From positions 28,598 through 92,597 of the forward strand of contig QZKV01000042.1 in assembly GCA_003599575.1 (NCBI GenBank): a stretch of DNA of 64,000 nucleotides. Direction: 5' to 3'. The notes below the pieces were generated by a model, which did not search any database, had not been told where the DNA came from, and saw only the letters and a program-made list of their open reading frames with translations. Every line of letters starts with the position of its first letter. The stretch's first letter is position 1. Below are positions 1-9,045 of the stretch, piece by piece. A program made the position numbers and the translations under genes. The DNA comes from Desulfobacteraceae bacterium. Its GTDB lineage: Bacteria > Desulfobacterota > Desulfobacteria > Desulfobacterales > Desulfosarcinaceae.

Positions 1-662
1 GCATCACCATCGGTCAGCTTCCGGCACTGCCAAAGCCAACTCCAATGGATCGCATCGTCTCCATTGTAATAATCCCTGTAAACGCGAGGCCCGATCCCAT
101 CCTGGAGATTCACTCCGAAATTGTTGATCATCAAGAATTCCTTGAAGGCTTCGGGCTCGAAAAGGTCGGGATAAAATAAACGCGGCCAGTGATGAATCAA
201 CGTATGGGGGGTGCTGATGACAAGCATGCCGGAAGGTTTCAATATCCGGTAAATTTCTTCTATGACATATTGGGGCGATGCGAAGTGTTCAAATACTTCC
301 ATCGCAAATACGATATCAATGGACTCGCTTTCAAAAGGCAGCGGCTCCCTATCGATATTGCGGATCTGTATATTAAGACCCATCCTTTCGCAGGTTTGCC
401 GGGCAGCGACCGATGCGTCCAACCCAAACACCGTATTGTCTTCTTTCAGATAGCGTATAAGGCCCCCGGCCGCCCCGACACCCAATTCGACAATCGTTTT
501 TCCCCGAAGCCCCCGGGGAAACAACCGGGATAGAATCCATTGACTTCGCATTCTGTCGCATGGTGTGGTTTGGTTCCCAACCTGCCAGTAATCTATATAA
601 TAAGAGATTGCATCGGATGTGACCGGTTTTGAATGAATACCCGTGGGTTTGATGACGCTCAT
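1..662 (-). CDS. SAM-dependent methyltransferase, C-terminus cut by window edge
   Basis: The reading frame is open from an ATG at 662 to the window edge, giving 220 visible residues and no stop. It reads as a class I SAM-dependent methyltransferase (Methyltransf_11/25 type): motif I is GKTIVELGVGAAGG at about residues 53-66, and the post-I/motif II region has AMEVFEHF followed by IYRILKPSGMLVISTPH, a typical small-molecule methyltransferase pattern. It is the last visible gene of a minus-strand run with two glycosyltransferases just upstream, 31 bp after the stop of the nearer one, so it is probably co-transcribed and modifies a sugar or glycolipid. The substrate cannot be told from sequence. 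The fold is certain; the function is inferred only from context. Confidence 0.8.
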   Translation of the reverse strand, partial: MSVIKPTGIHSKPVTSDAISYYIDYWQVGNQTTPCDRMRSQWILSRLFPRGLRGKTIVELGVGAAGGLIRYLKEDNTVFGLDASVAARQTCERMGLNIQIRNIDREPLPFESESIDIVFAMEVFEHFASPQYVIEEIYRILKPSGMLVISTPHTLIHHWPRLFYPDLFEPEAFKEFLMINNFGVNLQDGIGPRVYRDYYNGDDAIHWSWLWQCRKLTDGD

Positions 663-693
663 TTGCTGTCCTTGCAGTCCGTAAATTGACCGC

Positions 694-1647
694 CTATGAA
701 TATGCACGCCGGCAGCGATCAAGAAAATATGCAGCCCGATGGGTCGTCAGATGTTTATTGATCAATTCATGGCGTCCCCGGCAGATCATGTCCTTTACTT
801 TTTCTTCATCCGCGAGCAACGCATCGATTTTGCGATGCAATTCGTCCGGGGAATCGAATCGCACCAACGATCGGCCGTCGCTGAAATCATCGGGAATCAA
901 AATAGGCATCCGCACGGCTGCGTGCAGTGCATTGCAGGCGGCGTTTTCCCAAAAGCGGAAGGTGTCGTATCCCGCGCCCGCCAGGGACAGGACCACACGG
1001 CACTGCTGGAGATGGCGGTAGTAGGCATCCCTGGAGAGTCGCCCCGCGGGCACCGGATCATCCCTGCTGGGAACGGCCGTAGCCTGGAACAAGCATTGGG
1101 GATAATACCGGGCCATTGTTTCAACCACTCTCTTGCGAACACCGTCATGGGTGCTGCCTAAAAAGCCGATGCTGTATTTCTTCGACGAATGGTCGTAGCG
1201 GGTAATCCAGTGCAATACCTCCTCGGGCAGGGCCATGGGCAGGGGAATGCTGTAGTCCGTACCGTCGGTTTCGCGCCTGAAAAGCACGTACGGCCCCGGC
1301 GGTACAGGCTGAGCGTAATCTTCCCCATCGATGACGGCGCACCGTTGCGGCCACTGTTTGTGCACCGACAACCGGCCCGCGGTCCGCAGATCACACACCA
1401 CAAGGTCGAAAAAGCCGTGTTCAACCTTTGCCGGGATGTCGCTGCGATCCACCTGCCCGTCGTCGGCCGGAAACCAGCCCGGGCAGCGCTGGTCGTCCGG
1501 ACATACGCCCAATCCCAATACGCCTTCATAGAGGCAATCTTTGCGGGGATAATCCACCACCGCCGGGCCCAGCAGTTTGCGCAAGCCGTGCAGCAGCAAA
1601 TCGGGCACATAGTTGGGATAGGGATGGGTTAAAAACAGCAGATGCAT
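694..1647 (-). CDS. Glycosyltransferase, CgeB/exostosin-like (GT-B)
   Basis: A 317-aa soluble protein. The N-terminus (MHLLFLTHPYPNYVPDLL) is a first Rossmann strand. The C-terminal half has YSIGFLGSTHDGVRKRVV and then a stretch around residues 225-275 (CRVVLSLAGAGYDTFRFWENAACN, written here in part) that resembles the donor-binding region of CgeB-like and exostosin-like glycosyltransferases, where a FRxxE-type motif contacts the nucleotide sugar. No signal peptide or membrane segment is evident. The gene lies 9 bp downstream of the GT2 gene and 31 bp upstream of the edge methyltransferase, all on the minus strand, so the three look like one operon. A family assignment as a glycosyltransferase is reasonable; donor and acceptor are unknown. 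Confidence 0.65.
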   Translation of the reverse strand: MHLLFLTHPYPNYVPDLLLHGLRKLLGPAVVDYPRKDCLYEGVLGLGVCPDDQRCPGWFPADDGQVDRSDIPAKVEHGFFDLVVCDLRTAGRLSVHKQWPQRCAVIDGEDYAQPVPPGPYVLFRRETDGTDYSIPLPMALPEEVLHWITRYDHSSKKYSIGFLGSTHDGVRKRVVETMARYYPQCLFQATAVPSRDDPVPAGRLSRDAYYRHLQQCRVVLSLAGAGYDTFRFWENAACNALHAAVRMPILIPDDFSDGRSLVRFDSPDELHRKIDALLADEEKVKDMICRGRHELINKHLTTHRAAYFLDRCRRAYS

Positions 1648-1656
1648 GAAAGCGCC

Positions 1657-2415
1657 TCAACGTCCGCCAAGAGCGCTGGAAGCGTCATCTGCAACCGGCT
1701 GCGCCGGGAACCATTTGGCTTTGAATTTATGGCGGTTGTCGATCAGAACGTCATTGCGCATCACCGTCCGCCCGAAGTATTGGATCGGGCGATCATCCTT
1801 TGCACCGGATATCCCCCATTCATGCTCCCAACCGTCTACGGGCACCGTATAGCAACTCAGCCCGGCTTTCATCACCTGCACCCCCATATCCCACTCTTCC
1901 ATGAAGCAGGGGCTGTAGCGCACATCGAAGCACAATTTGTAATCCAGGAATCGCTGCAAGTGGATGGCGAAGAAGAATCCGGAGACATCGTGTGTGCGCA
2001 CCGGCTGATTGAACGTACCTTTCTGGAAATAGTGGATGATGCGTTGGCCTTCGAAATCGAGGTAACTTCCCTGGGGACCGACGAGCACGGCATCCGGCAA
2101 TTGATGCAGATAGGCTTCCATCTGTTCGATCGCCTCGGGGCGCACATGCAGATCGGCATTCAGGATAAATACTGACCGGCCTTCGGCCATGTTGATGCCC
2201 AGATTCCAGGAGCGGCTAACGCCGGCATTCAGTTTGTTGAAGCAATATTTGCCGATGCGCGGGTGATCGTGCAGTACCCTGAAGACTTCCGGGCTGTTGA
2301 AAATGCAGATCACCTCCCCTTCTATCGCGGAAAGATCTTCGAGCAGCGTTTGAATGTTGAATTGGCTGTGCGGCGACATATCGAGAACCGGAATAATGAA
2401 GCTGCGCTGAATCAT
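1657..2415 (-). CDS. Family 2 glycosyltransferase
   Basis: A 252-aa single-domain GT-A protein. It opens with a strand typical of GT2 (RSFIIPVLDMSP). After the nucleotide-binding core comes NAGVSRSWNLGINMAEG, the usual GT2 segment just before the DXD region; here the metal-binding motif reads NADLHVRPEA (N-A-D), about residues 86-95. A later FMEEWDMGVQVMKAG is the ED-type catalytic-base region (residues about 172-186). No transmembrane helices follow, so it is not a processive synthase. It is the first gene of the minus-strand group that continues with the CgeB-like transferase and the methyltransferase. The sugar donor cannot be predicted. Confidence 0.8.
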   Translation of the reverse strand: MIQRSFIIPVLDMSPHSQFNIQTLLEDLSAIEGEVICIFNSPEVFRVLHDHPRIGKYCFNKLNAGVSRSWNLGINMAEGRSVFILNADLHVRPEAIEQMEAYLHQLPDAVLVGPQGSYLDFEGQRIIHYFQKGTFNQPVRTHDVSGFFFAIHLQRFLDYKLCFDVRYSPCFMEEWDMGVQVMKAGLSCYTVPVDGWEHEWGISGAKDDRPIQYFGRTVMRNDVLIDNRHKFKAKWFPAQPVADDASSALGGR

Positions 2416-2745
2416 TTGAATCCCATGCCTGAAGGTCCGAAAAAATCATGAATCGGCCGCATCTGAAAGGCCGAACGTCAGGCCTTGTTTAGCAATGGCC
2501 ATGCCATGCAGGCCCGGGACCCATCGTATACTCCCACCGTAGAGCGGCATGGACACCCGCGGAGACGCAGCGGATGCCGGAAATGAACTACTCGAGTTTT
2601 AACCGCGTGCGGCGCGCGCTTTGGTCAACACTTAAAAACGGCGTTTTCATTTGGTCTCCCAAATGACCGCCTTTGCGCCTCAGCAGCTGCGGGTAAAAAT
2701 GACGGCCCAAGTGGTTGCTGACACGGCTGCCGCGCTGTCAATTAA
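2416..2745. other. Divergent intergenic region, no gene seen
   Basis: This 330-bp gap separates minus-strand genes from the plus-strand TPR-GT41 gene, so promoters for both directions should lie here. No convincing ORF is present. The only clear structure is the stem-loop at 2640-2671. The GT41 gene may really start at the ATG at 2935, in which case the non-coding region extends to 2934. Confidence 0.5.
2640..2671. repeat. Strong stem-loop in divergent spacer
   Basis: TCATTTGG (2647-2654) and CCAAATGA (2659-2666) form a perfect 8-bp stem with a TCTC loop; flanking GGCG (2640-2643) and CGCC (2668-2671) extend it. Read on the minus strand the hairpin is followed by GTTTTT, so it resembles a Rho-independent terminator facing away from the GT41 gene, although no minus-strand gene ends there. 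It could instead be a regulatory hairpin. Confidence 0.5.
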
Positions 2746-5175
2746 ATGACATCTTGCAAGCATTCCCAGCGGCCCATAAAAGCCGCAGCGCATCCTCGCT
2801 CATCCGTTTCGATTTTTTCCGATGGTATGTTTTTTGCTGAACTTCCCCTGTCGATTACCGCTTTGCGGGGGCATGCAGCAAAATCGGGGACAAGTGCGTT
2901 TACAACCGGACCTTTCAACCACTCGGCGGGGAAGATGGTAGCGCAAGACTGCCAGACGGATGTTTCAAAACAAGCAGCGGACGGCCGCCGCGCTGGGCGG
3001 CCGCAGGAGCTTGCGCCGATTTGCCGCATGGGTGTGCAGGCGCCGCCGGACAGCGCCGGGGCATGGCACCTTGCGGGTCTGGCGCAATGGAAGAACGGCG
3101 CCGCGCGGCAGGCTGAAATACATTTATCCCGCGCCGTCGAACTGGATCCGCACAACCTGGATTACTGCAACACGCTGGGTGTTTTCCTGATCGAGTCCGG
3201 GCAATTCCAACGCGCCGAAGCGCTCCTGCTGCAGGCGCTGCAGCTGGATCCGCGCTCGTCTGATCTCTTATGCAACCTGGGAAGAGCCATGTTGTTGCAG
3301 CAGCGCTTTGCGGAAGCCCTCGCCCGCTTCCGAGAGGCTTTGGCGCACAATCCGCAGCATGCCGTTTTGCTAGCCAACATGGGCGTAACCTATCAAGCAC
3401 TCGGCCAACTGGATGAAGCGGTGGCTTGGTATCGGCGCGCGCTGCGCCTTGCGCCGCAACGCCCCAAATGGTGGACCAATCTGGGCGCGGCGCTCGTCGC
3501 CAAGTCCAGTTATGCTTCGGCCGAAACCTGTTTTCAACAGGCTTTGGCTTTGGCGCCCGACTATCTCCCGGCGGCCAAAGGGTTGGGGATAACCTGTTGT
3601 GCTTTGGGCAACTATGAAAATGCCCTTCCGGTCATCCAGCGCGCATTGCATGCCTGTCCGGACGATGCCGAAGCAATTGCCTGCCTGGCCGTCATCTACC
3701 AGCATACCGGATGCTGGGAAGCATTCAAACGAATTCTGCCGCAACTGGCACGGCACACCGAAGAAGCATTGCTCCGCAACGAAGTGCCCGCGGAGCAACC
3801 TCTTTTCAACATCAGCCGCACCGATGATCAGTATTTGAACCTTGCCGTGGCGCGTGCGTGGAGCCAATCCATCGCTCGGTGCGTATGTCGCGGCGCCCGT
3901 CCGTTTGTCCATCAGGCGCACCGCCGATACGCAAACCGGCGCATCACCATCGGCTATTTGTCCGCCGATTTTCGCAATCATGCGGTGGCCCACCAGGCCG
4001 TGGCGATGTTCGCGCTGCACGACCGCAGCAGGTTCCGCGTATGCGCTTTTTCCGTGGGTCCCCCGGAACAAGACGACTACCGGCGCCGGATTGCCGCATC
4101 CTGCGACCATTTCGGCGATCTGGCCGGGGCAGACGCCCGCCAGGCCGCCGTGACGATCTATGACCAACGGGTGGATATTCTCATCGATTTGATGGGTCAT
4201 ACCCACCGCAACCGACTGGACATATGCGCATTGCGGCCGGCGCCGGTGCAAATCGCCTATTTGGGTTTTTTGGCCTCCAGCGGCGCTGATTTCATCGACT
4301 ACCTGATCGGTGATCCCGTGGTCACACCACCCGAACACGCGCCCTTTTATTCGGAAAAATTGATTCGCCTGCCCCATTGTTATCAGATCGTCAGCCCCAC
4401 GCCGCCTGCCGCCAGTGCCGTCAACCGGGGCGATGCCGGCCTGCCCGAAGAGGCTTTCGTTTTCTGCTGCTTCAACCAGATCTATAAGATCGAACCCCTG
4501 GTCTTCGGTTGCTGGATGCAGATTCTGAAAAAAGTGCCCCAGGCCGTTCTTTGGCTGTACCGGCCCAATGCTACGGCAGTCGCAAAATTGCAGGCCGCGG
4601 CGTTGCAGCAGGGCGTAACGCCCGAGCGGCTGATCTTTGCCGATAAGATGCCGCTTGCGGATCATCTGAACCGCCTGCGCCTGGCCGATGTGGCCCTGGA
4701 CACCGTCTTGTATAACGGCGGCGCGACCACCGCCAATGCGCTGGTAGCAGAAGTGCCCGTCGTAACCACCTTGGGAAACCACTTCGTATCCCGCATGAGT
4801 GCCAGTCATCTGCGCAGCCTGGGCTTGGATGAACTGATAGCGGGCGATTTGCAGGCTTACGGCCGCCTGGCCGTCGAACTGGCCGCGTCCCCGCAACGGC
4901 TTCGATCGGTACAGCGCCATTTGAAGTCCGCGCTGGAAATATCGCCCTTGCTGGACACAGCCCGTTTTGTTCGCAACATCGAGCAGGCATACCTCAGGGC
5001 CTGGTGGCGGTGTTGCGAAGGTTTGCCGCCCGAGCATCTGGAAATCCCCCCAGGAAGATCTTCGGATTTACCCCATAGGACATCAATCGCGCCAGAGATC
5101 GACTGTTGCCTGTCGTCGGCCGGCGCCCCGCATGAACGGACAGCGACCATCAGGAAAGCGAACCGGCATGAATGA
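2746..5175 (+). CDS. TPR-containing GT41 (O-GlcNAc transferase/SPINDLY-like) glycosyltransferase
   Basis: An 809-aa protein with the layout of bacterial OGT-like enzymes: about seven TPR units (residues about 100-350, each with the A-x-LDP spacing) followed by a GT41 domain. Signature segments are IGYLSADFRNHAVAHQ (about 399; the His-containing loop of OGT), FNQIYKIEPLVFGCW (about 576; Lys that contacts UDP) and LYNGGATTANALVAEVPVVT (about 654; phosphate-binding loop). Family members transfer GlcNAc or related sugars to Ser/Thr of proteins in the cytoplasm; in bacteria several act on flagellins or adhesins. The first about 63 residues are low-similarity and lack an SD; an ATG at 2935 is a good alternative start. 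The end overlaps the next gene by 8 bp, suggesting translational coupling. A paralogue lies at 10459-12837. Confidence 0.85.
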   Translation: MTSCKHSQRPIKAAAHPRSSVSIFSDGMFFAELPLSITALRGHAAKSGTSAFTTGPFNHSAGKMVAQDCQTDVSKQAADGRRAGRPQELAPICRMGVQAPPDSAGAWHLAGLAQWKNGAARQAEIHLSRAVELDPHNLDYCNTLGVFLIESGQFQRAEALLLQALQLDPRSSDLLCNLGRAMLLQQRFAEALARFREALAHNPQHAVLLANMGVTYQALGQLDEAVAWYRRALRLAPQRPKWWTNLGAALVAKSSYASAETCFQQALALAPDYLPAAKGLGITCCALGNYENALPVIQRALHACPDDAEAIACLAVIYQHTGCWEAFKRILPQLARHTEEALLRNEVPAEQPLFNISRTDDQYLNLAVARAWSQSIARCVCRGARPFVHQAHRRYANRRITIGYLSADFRNHAVAHQAVAMFALHDRSRFRVCAFSVGPPEQDDYRRRIAASCDHFGDLAGADARQAAVTIYDQRVDILIDLMGHTHRNRLDICALRPAPVQIAYLGFLASSGADFIDYLIGDPVVTPPEHAPFYSEKLIRLPHCYQIVSPTPPAASAVNRGDAGLPEEAFVFCCFNQIYKIEPLVFGCWMQILKKVPQAVLWLYRPNATAVAKLQAAALQQGVTPERLIFADKMPLADHLNRLRLADVALDTVLYNGGATTANALVAEVPVVTTLGNHFVSRMSASHLRSLGLDELIAGDLQAYGRLAVELAASPQRLRSVQRHLKSALEISPLLDTARFVRNIEQAYLRAWWRCCEGLPPEHLEIPPGRSSDLPHRTSIAPEIDCCLSSAGAPHERTATIRKANRHE

Positions 5176-8100
5176 AAAAGAGAAATATCTGAGCATCTAT
5201 CAGGGAGAACTGTCCACGATCTATAAAACCCGGTATGCCCGCGGGCGGGCGGATGGCGGATATGGACGTGCCTGTTGGGGCGATGGCATCCTGGAACTGA
5301 TGGCCCGATGGGAGATCCGGTCTTTGTTGGATGTCGGCTGCGGCTATGGACGCTTTTGCGATGCGGCCGCACGGTTCGTTCCTCGCGTAATCGGTCTGGA
5401 TATCGCCTCGGTTGCCAGCGGCAATATCATCGACAATCCGGCCATCGAGTTCATCGACGGGGAAGCGAAAAAGCTGCCCCTCCCTGACCGATCGGTCGAG
5501 TGGGTCACCAGCTTCGATTGCCTCGAGCACTGCCTGGAAGAGGATATCGACACGATCTTGACGGAATTCGACCGCGTGGCCACCAAGGGATTTGTCCTGT
5601 CTATTTCCTATGACCCGGATCACTGCGCGGGCGTACCCTTGCACATGACCGTCCGGCCGGAAGCATGGTGGATCGAAAAACTGCGCCGCTATGGCGAAGT
5701 GGCCAAAGCCGGCCGGGTACCCATCACCGGCGTTCCCTATCTGATTTGCCGAAAGCCGATCCCCAAAAGGGTTATCTGTTACTGCGTCGGCGGATTGGGC
5801 AACCGGTTGCTGCCGCTGGCTTCGTGTGTCGAACTGGCGCGCCGCACCGGACGGCAATTGGTCATTTTATGGCGCAATGACGATTTTCGCTGCCAGGTTG
5901 CGTTCAGGGAGCTTTTTGAAAACCAGATCCCCACTCTGAGCGATGCCGACATGGAACAGATCCGCGCCCCAAAAATCTACGCCGATATGAACGACGTCTC
6001 TTTTGAAGCGGCCTTGAACCAGAAAAGCGCTCTTTCTGACTTGGTCCTGCAATACGGTGCCGCAGATCGGAACGCCGTGAGCCTGGAGGACGAAAACCAG
6101 GATGTAATTGTCTATCACAACCACCTGATCCCCACCCTGGACAGGGATCAGATCCGCCGTTTCCTCCAGCAATTGCGGCCGATTCCGGAACTGCAATCTC
6201 GAATCGATGCTTTTGCCGCAGAACAAGGCATCGACCGTACCGTCATGGGCGTACATGCCCGCGGCACCGACTTCAACGTGGATGTCCAGCGCTATGCCGA
6301 GAAAATCAGCAAGGTCCTTAAGCAGCGACAACAGCAGCGCTTTTTGGTCTGCTCCGACGATCCCCAATATGAACGGCAATTGAAAGAGATGTTCCCTGAC
6401 AATATCATCGTGCGCCCTAAGCAGGACCACGTGCGCCGGGCCGACGGACAAGCCGGCTGGATCAACAACACCCTGACCTCCAAGGCCGCCGTGCAGGAGG
6501 CGGTCGTGGACATGTACCTGCTTGCCCGCACCGATTTCAAGATTTTCCATCAAGGCAGTTCGTTCGCCTTCCTGGTGCATTTGCTCCGGCAACCGTTGCC
6601 GTCGGCAGCGAAGGAACACGCCGCGGGAGCGCCGGCACAGCAAATGCCGGAAGATTTGCGACCGGCCTATACCATGAACGGCCGGATTCCGGTGCAGCAT
6701 TGGTACATAGACGAATCCAGGCGCGATAACAATTTGCATTATACCAGGGACCTGCTGGCACAACTGATTGCACTGGCGGAAAGGCGAAGCTCCTGCAATT
6801 ACGGCGACACCGATCAGTGGCTGTACCGCATGTTGGACCGCTTCCCAATCGCCGGCCGGCGCATTCTCGTGATGGGTTCGCAGGTGCCTTTTTACGAGGC
6901 GGTTTGTCTGGCCTACGGCGCCCATCCCACCACGGTGGAATTTCAAAAAATTCGTTCGGATCATGACGGCGTGAAGACCATGACGGTGGCGGAATTGGCG
7001 CAGTGCCAGGAGCCGTTCGATGCGGCCATCAGCATCTCCACCTTCGAGCATACCGGACTCGGGCGTTACGGCGATCCCCTGGACCCGGACGGCGATCTTA
7101 AGGCCATGATGATGCTGCGCACCAAGATCAAGCATCAAGGGCTGCTCTTTCTTGCGGTTCCCATGAGCAAAGATACGATCGTCTGGAATGCCCATCGCAT
7201 TTACGGTCATCTGCGTTTTCCCCACTTGATCGCCGGATGGGACCTGCTGGCCTCGGCGGGAAGCCATGCGGATTCGAAGACCTATGCCGGAGAGCCGTAT
7301 TTTCAGCCCATTCACGTCCTTCGGAACAACACCGAGCAGCACATCGACATCCTCACGAACCTGTTCAAACAGCATCCCAATCCTGTATTCGTGGAAACCG
7401 GTACCGCTTTGGGACGCGGGGTGAAAGCCGCATTGCGCGCTGGTTTTAAAACCATTTACAGCATTGAGGAAGACCAGGAACTGGCCGCTTTCAACCGTTC
7501 GCAATTCGCAGGCCAGGGCAATGTGCATATACTGCACGGCGAAAGCCGCAAAGTGCTGCCCGAAATTTTAGGATTTCTGGATACACCGGCGACCTTCTGG
7601 CTCGATGCGCATCGCACGGGCGGTGGCTTGAAGGGCGGCCAGGCGCCCTACCCTCTGCTTGAAGAGTTGCATCTCATCCATTCTCATCCCATTCGCACGC
7701 ATACCCTGCTCATTGACGACCGGCGTTTGTTTGAAAGTGAGTTCGGAATGCGCGAAGAGAATGTACGTGAAGCCATTTTGCACATCAATCCGGATTACCG
7801 TTTGAGTACAGCCGACAGCACACCCGGTGAACCCGCTTACGGGCGCAACGATATCCTGGTGGCCGCGCCGCCCGCGGCCGATTCGGTCGCAATGCATACG
7901 CCAGACAGCGGCTCCGTCCGAAAGTTGCACCACGATTCAATGGCAAACCGGATTTTGTACTTCTGCCCGGAGGTTGCATTTGCATCGGCCGGTGTGCGGA
8001 GGCTCTACCGCCATGTGGCGGCCTTGGAGCGCAGGGGATTCAATGCCTTCGTCCTGCACCGGCGCAAGGATTTCAAAGCGCCCGGCCAACTATGTGTGCC

Positions 8101-8878
8101 GCATCTAAGTCTCGATCAAATCCAGCTGACCGGCCGCGATATTGTGGTCATACCGGAAGGACATCCCAACATCATGCATGCCTTGCGCGACGCTGCCTGC
8201 CGGCGTTTCGTCATCGCCCTGAACTGGGACTATATCTACAAGACTTTGCCGGATCAGATGGATTGGCGGATGTTCGGCATCGAGCGCGTTCTGGTGGTCT
8301 CGCCCGTTATCGGCAACATGATCTCCTGGGCCATGCGCCTGCCCATTCATCTGCTGGATTCTTCCATTGATCAGGATCTTTATTACCATGAACCGGCCGG
8401 CAAGTTGCCGCAGGTGGTCTATATCCAGCGCAAAGCCGCCTGTATCGATGTGCTGAAACGAATTCTCCGGTCACGCAAAGTCGATTACATCGATCGCATC
8501 CCATGGCACCCATTGGCCGATCTGTCTGAACCGGAGTATGCCGCCGAAATCCGCAAGGCATCTGTTTTTCTCAATCTGTCGTCAGCCGAGGGTTTTCCCA
8601 CCAGCTGCATGGAAGCGATGGCGGCGGGCACGCTGGTGGTGGGATTTGACGGTGTGGGGGGAAAGCAGTTGTTGCGGGGTGGTGAAAATTGCCTGCTGGC
8701 GCCCACCGGAGATTATGTCACTCTGGCATACGCCCTGGCGCCCGTGCTGGACAGTATGCTGGCCGGCGAAACAGCTGCATGTGGCAAAATGATTGCGGGC
8801 GGTTTGAAGACGGTCCAGCACATGACAGCGGAAAAAGAGGCCCAATCGCTGGTTGAGTTCTGGCAGAGTGTTGTGTGA
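5168..8878 (+). CDS. Five-domain methyltransferase / fucosyltransferase-like / DUF268-like / methyltransferase / GT4 fusion
   Basis: The ATG at 5168 (MNEKEKYLS) sits in an ATGAATGA overlap with the upstream stop and gives 1236 aa; the frame is open further upstream but that part is antisequence of the GT41 3' end. Domains read in order: a class I methyltransferase (SLLDVGCGYGRF, about 52-63); a GT23/O-FucT-like domain (ICYCVGGLGNRLLPLAS at about 203, VMGVHARGTDF at about 359, resembling the HxRxxD GDP-binding motif); a DUF268-like domain (about 503-700, ILVMGSQVPFYE); a second Rossmann methyltransferase-like domain (VFVETGTALGRGVKAA at about 741, ending ILVAAPP); and a GT4-type transferase (925-1236, with AEGFPTSCMEAMAAGTLVV). 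Such proteins could modify and add sugars in sequence on one polypeptide. Assignment of the fucosyltransferase-like and DUF268 parts is tentative. Confidence 0.7.
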   Translation: MNEKEKYLSIYQGELSTIYKTRYARGRADGGYGRACWGDGILELMARWEIRSLLDVGCGYGRFCDAAARFVPRVIGLDIASVASGNIIDNPAIEFIDGEAKKLPLPDRSVEWVTSFDCLEHCLEEDIDTILTEFDRVATKGFVLSISYDPDHCAGVPLHMTVRPEAWWIEKLRRYGEVAKAGRVPITGVPYLICRKPIPKRVICYCVGGLGNRLLPLASCVELARRTGRQLVILWRNDDFRCQVAFRELFENQIPTLSDADMEQIRAPKIYADMNDVSFEAALNQKSALSDLVLQYGAADRNAVSLEDENQDVIVYHNHLIPTLDRDQIRRFLQQLRPIPELQSRIDAFAAEQGIDRTVMGVHARGTDFNVDVQRYAEKISKVLKQRQQQRFLVCSDDPQYERQLKEMFPDNIIVRPKQDHVRRADGQAGWINNTLTSKAAVQEAVVDMYLLARTDFKIFHQGSSFAFLVHLLRQPLPSAAKEHAAGAPAQQMPEDLRPAYTMNGRIPVQHWYIDESRRDNNLHYTRDLLAQLIALAERRSSCNYGDTDQWLYRMLDRFPIAGRRILVMGSQVPFYEAVCLAYGAHPTTVEFQKIRSDHDGVKTMTVAELAQCQEPFDAAISISTFEHTGLGRYGDPLDPDGDLKAMMMLRTKIKHQGLLFLAVPMSKDTIVWNAHRIYGHLRFPHLIAGWDLLASAGSHADSKTYAGEPYFQPIHVLRNNTEQHIDILTNLFKQHPNPVFVETGTALGRGVKAALRAGFKTIYSIEEDQELAAFNRSQFAGQGNVHILHGESRKVLPEILGFLDTPATFWLDAHRTGGGLKGGQAPYPLLEELHLIHSHPIRTHTLLIDDRRLFESEFGMREENVREAILHINPDYRLSTADSTPGEPAYGRNDILVAAPPAADSVAMHTPDSGSVRKLHHDSMANRILYFCPEVAFASAGVRRLYRHVAALERRGFNAFVLHRRKDFKAPGQLCVPHLSLDQIQLTGRDIVVIPEGHPNIMHALRDAACRRFVIALNWDYIYKTLPDQMDWRMFGIERVLVVSPVIGNMISWAMRLPIHLLDSSIDQDLYYHEPAGKLPQVVYIQRKAACIDVLKRILRSRKVDYIDRIPWHPLADLSEPEYAAEIRKASVFLNLSSAEGFPTSCMEAMAAGTLVVGFDGVGGKQLLRGGENCLLAPTGDYVTLAYALAPVLDSMLAGETAACGKMIAGGLKTVQHMTAEKEAQSLVEFWQSVV

Positions 8879-8913
8879 AGCGGGAGCATGCAACAATTAT
8901 AGTGTAGTGGAAA

Positions 8914-8992
8914 TCGTGCTCGTACTCGTACGCGTCCTCGTGCTCTGAGAGAAAAGAATCGAGTACGAGGACGCGTACGCGTACGAGTACGA
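8914..8992. repeat. Large imperfect inverted repeat with CGTAC(T/G) periodicity
   Basis: Two 32-bp arms, 8914-8945 and 8961-8992, are reverse complements at 29 of 32 positions and flank a 15-nt loop. Each arm is built from about six-base CGTACT/CGTACG/CGTCCT steps. It lies alone in the 167-bp gap between the five-domain gene and the asparagine-synthase-like gene. The transcript could fold into a very stable hairpin, acting as terminator or mRNA-stability element, or this could be a dispersed REP/MITE-like element. Related degenerate stretches occur at 48404-48443 and 57303-57319. Confidence 0.8.
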
Positions 8993-9045
8993 ATAGACTC
9001 GAAAGAGATACGGCATCCGTATGTCTGATTAAGAGATAAAAAACC

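Noticed and set aside
3061..3080. Sigma-54-like TGGCAC...TTGC
   Set aside because: Spacing between the two elements is too short and it lies inside the GT41 coding sequence.
3370..5037. 555-codon antisense frame opposite the first GT41 gene
   Set aside because: It is a shadow: the plus strand has clear GT41 motifs, and the antisense protein shows no domain. Long antisense frames are common in this GC-rich DNA.
5867..7537. 556-codon antisense frame inside the five-domain gene
   Set aside because: The plus-strand frame carries recognisable domains across the whole stretch; the antisense product has no motif.
8914..8992. CRISPR array or tandem-repeat array
   Set aside because: The repeats are a single inverted pair with six-base periodicity, without spacers or cas genes.
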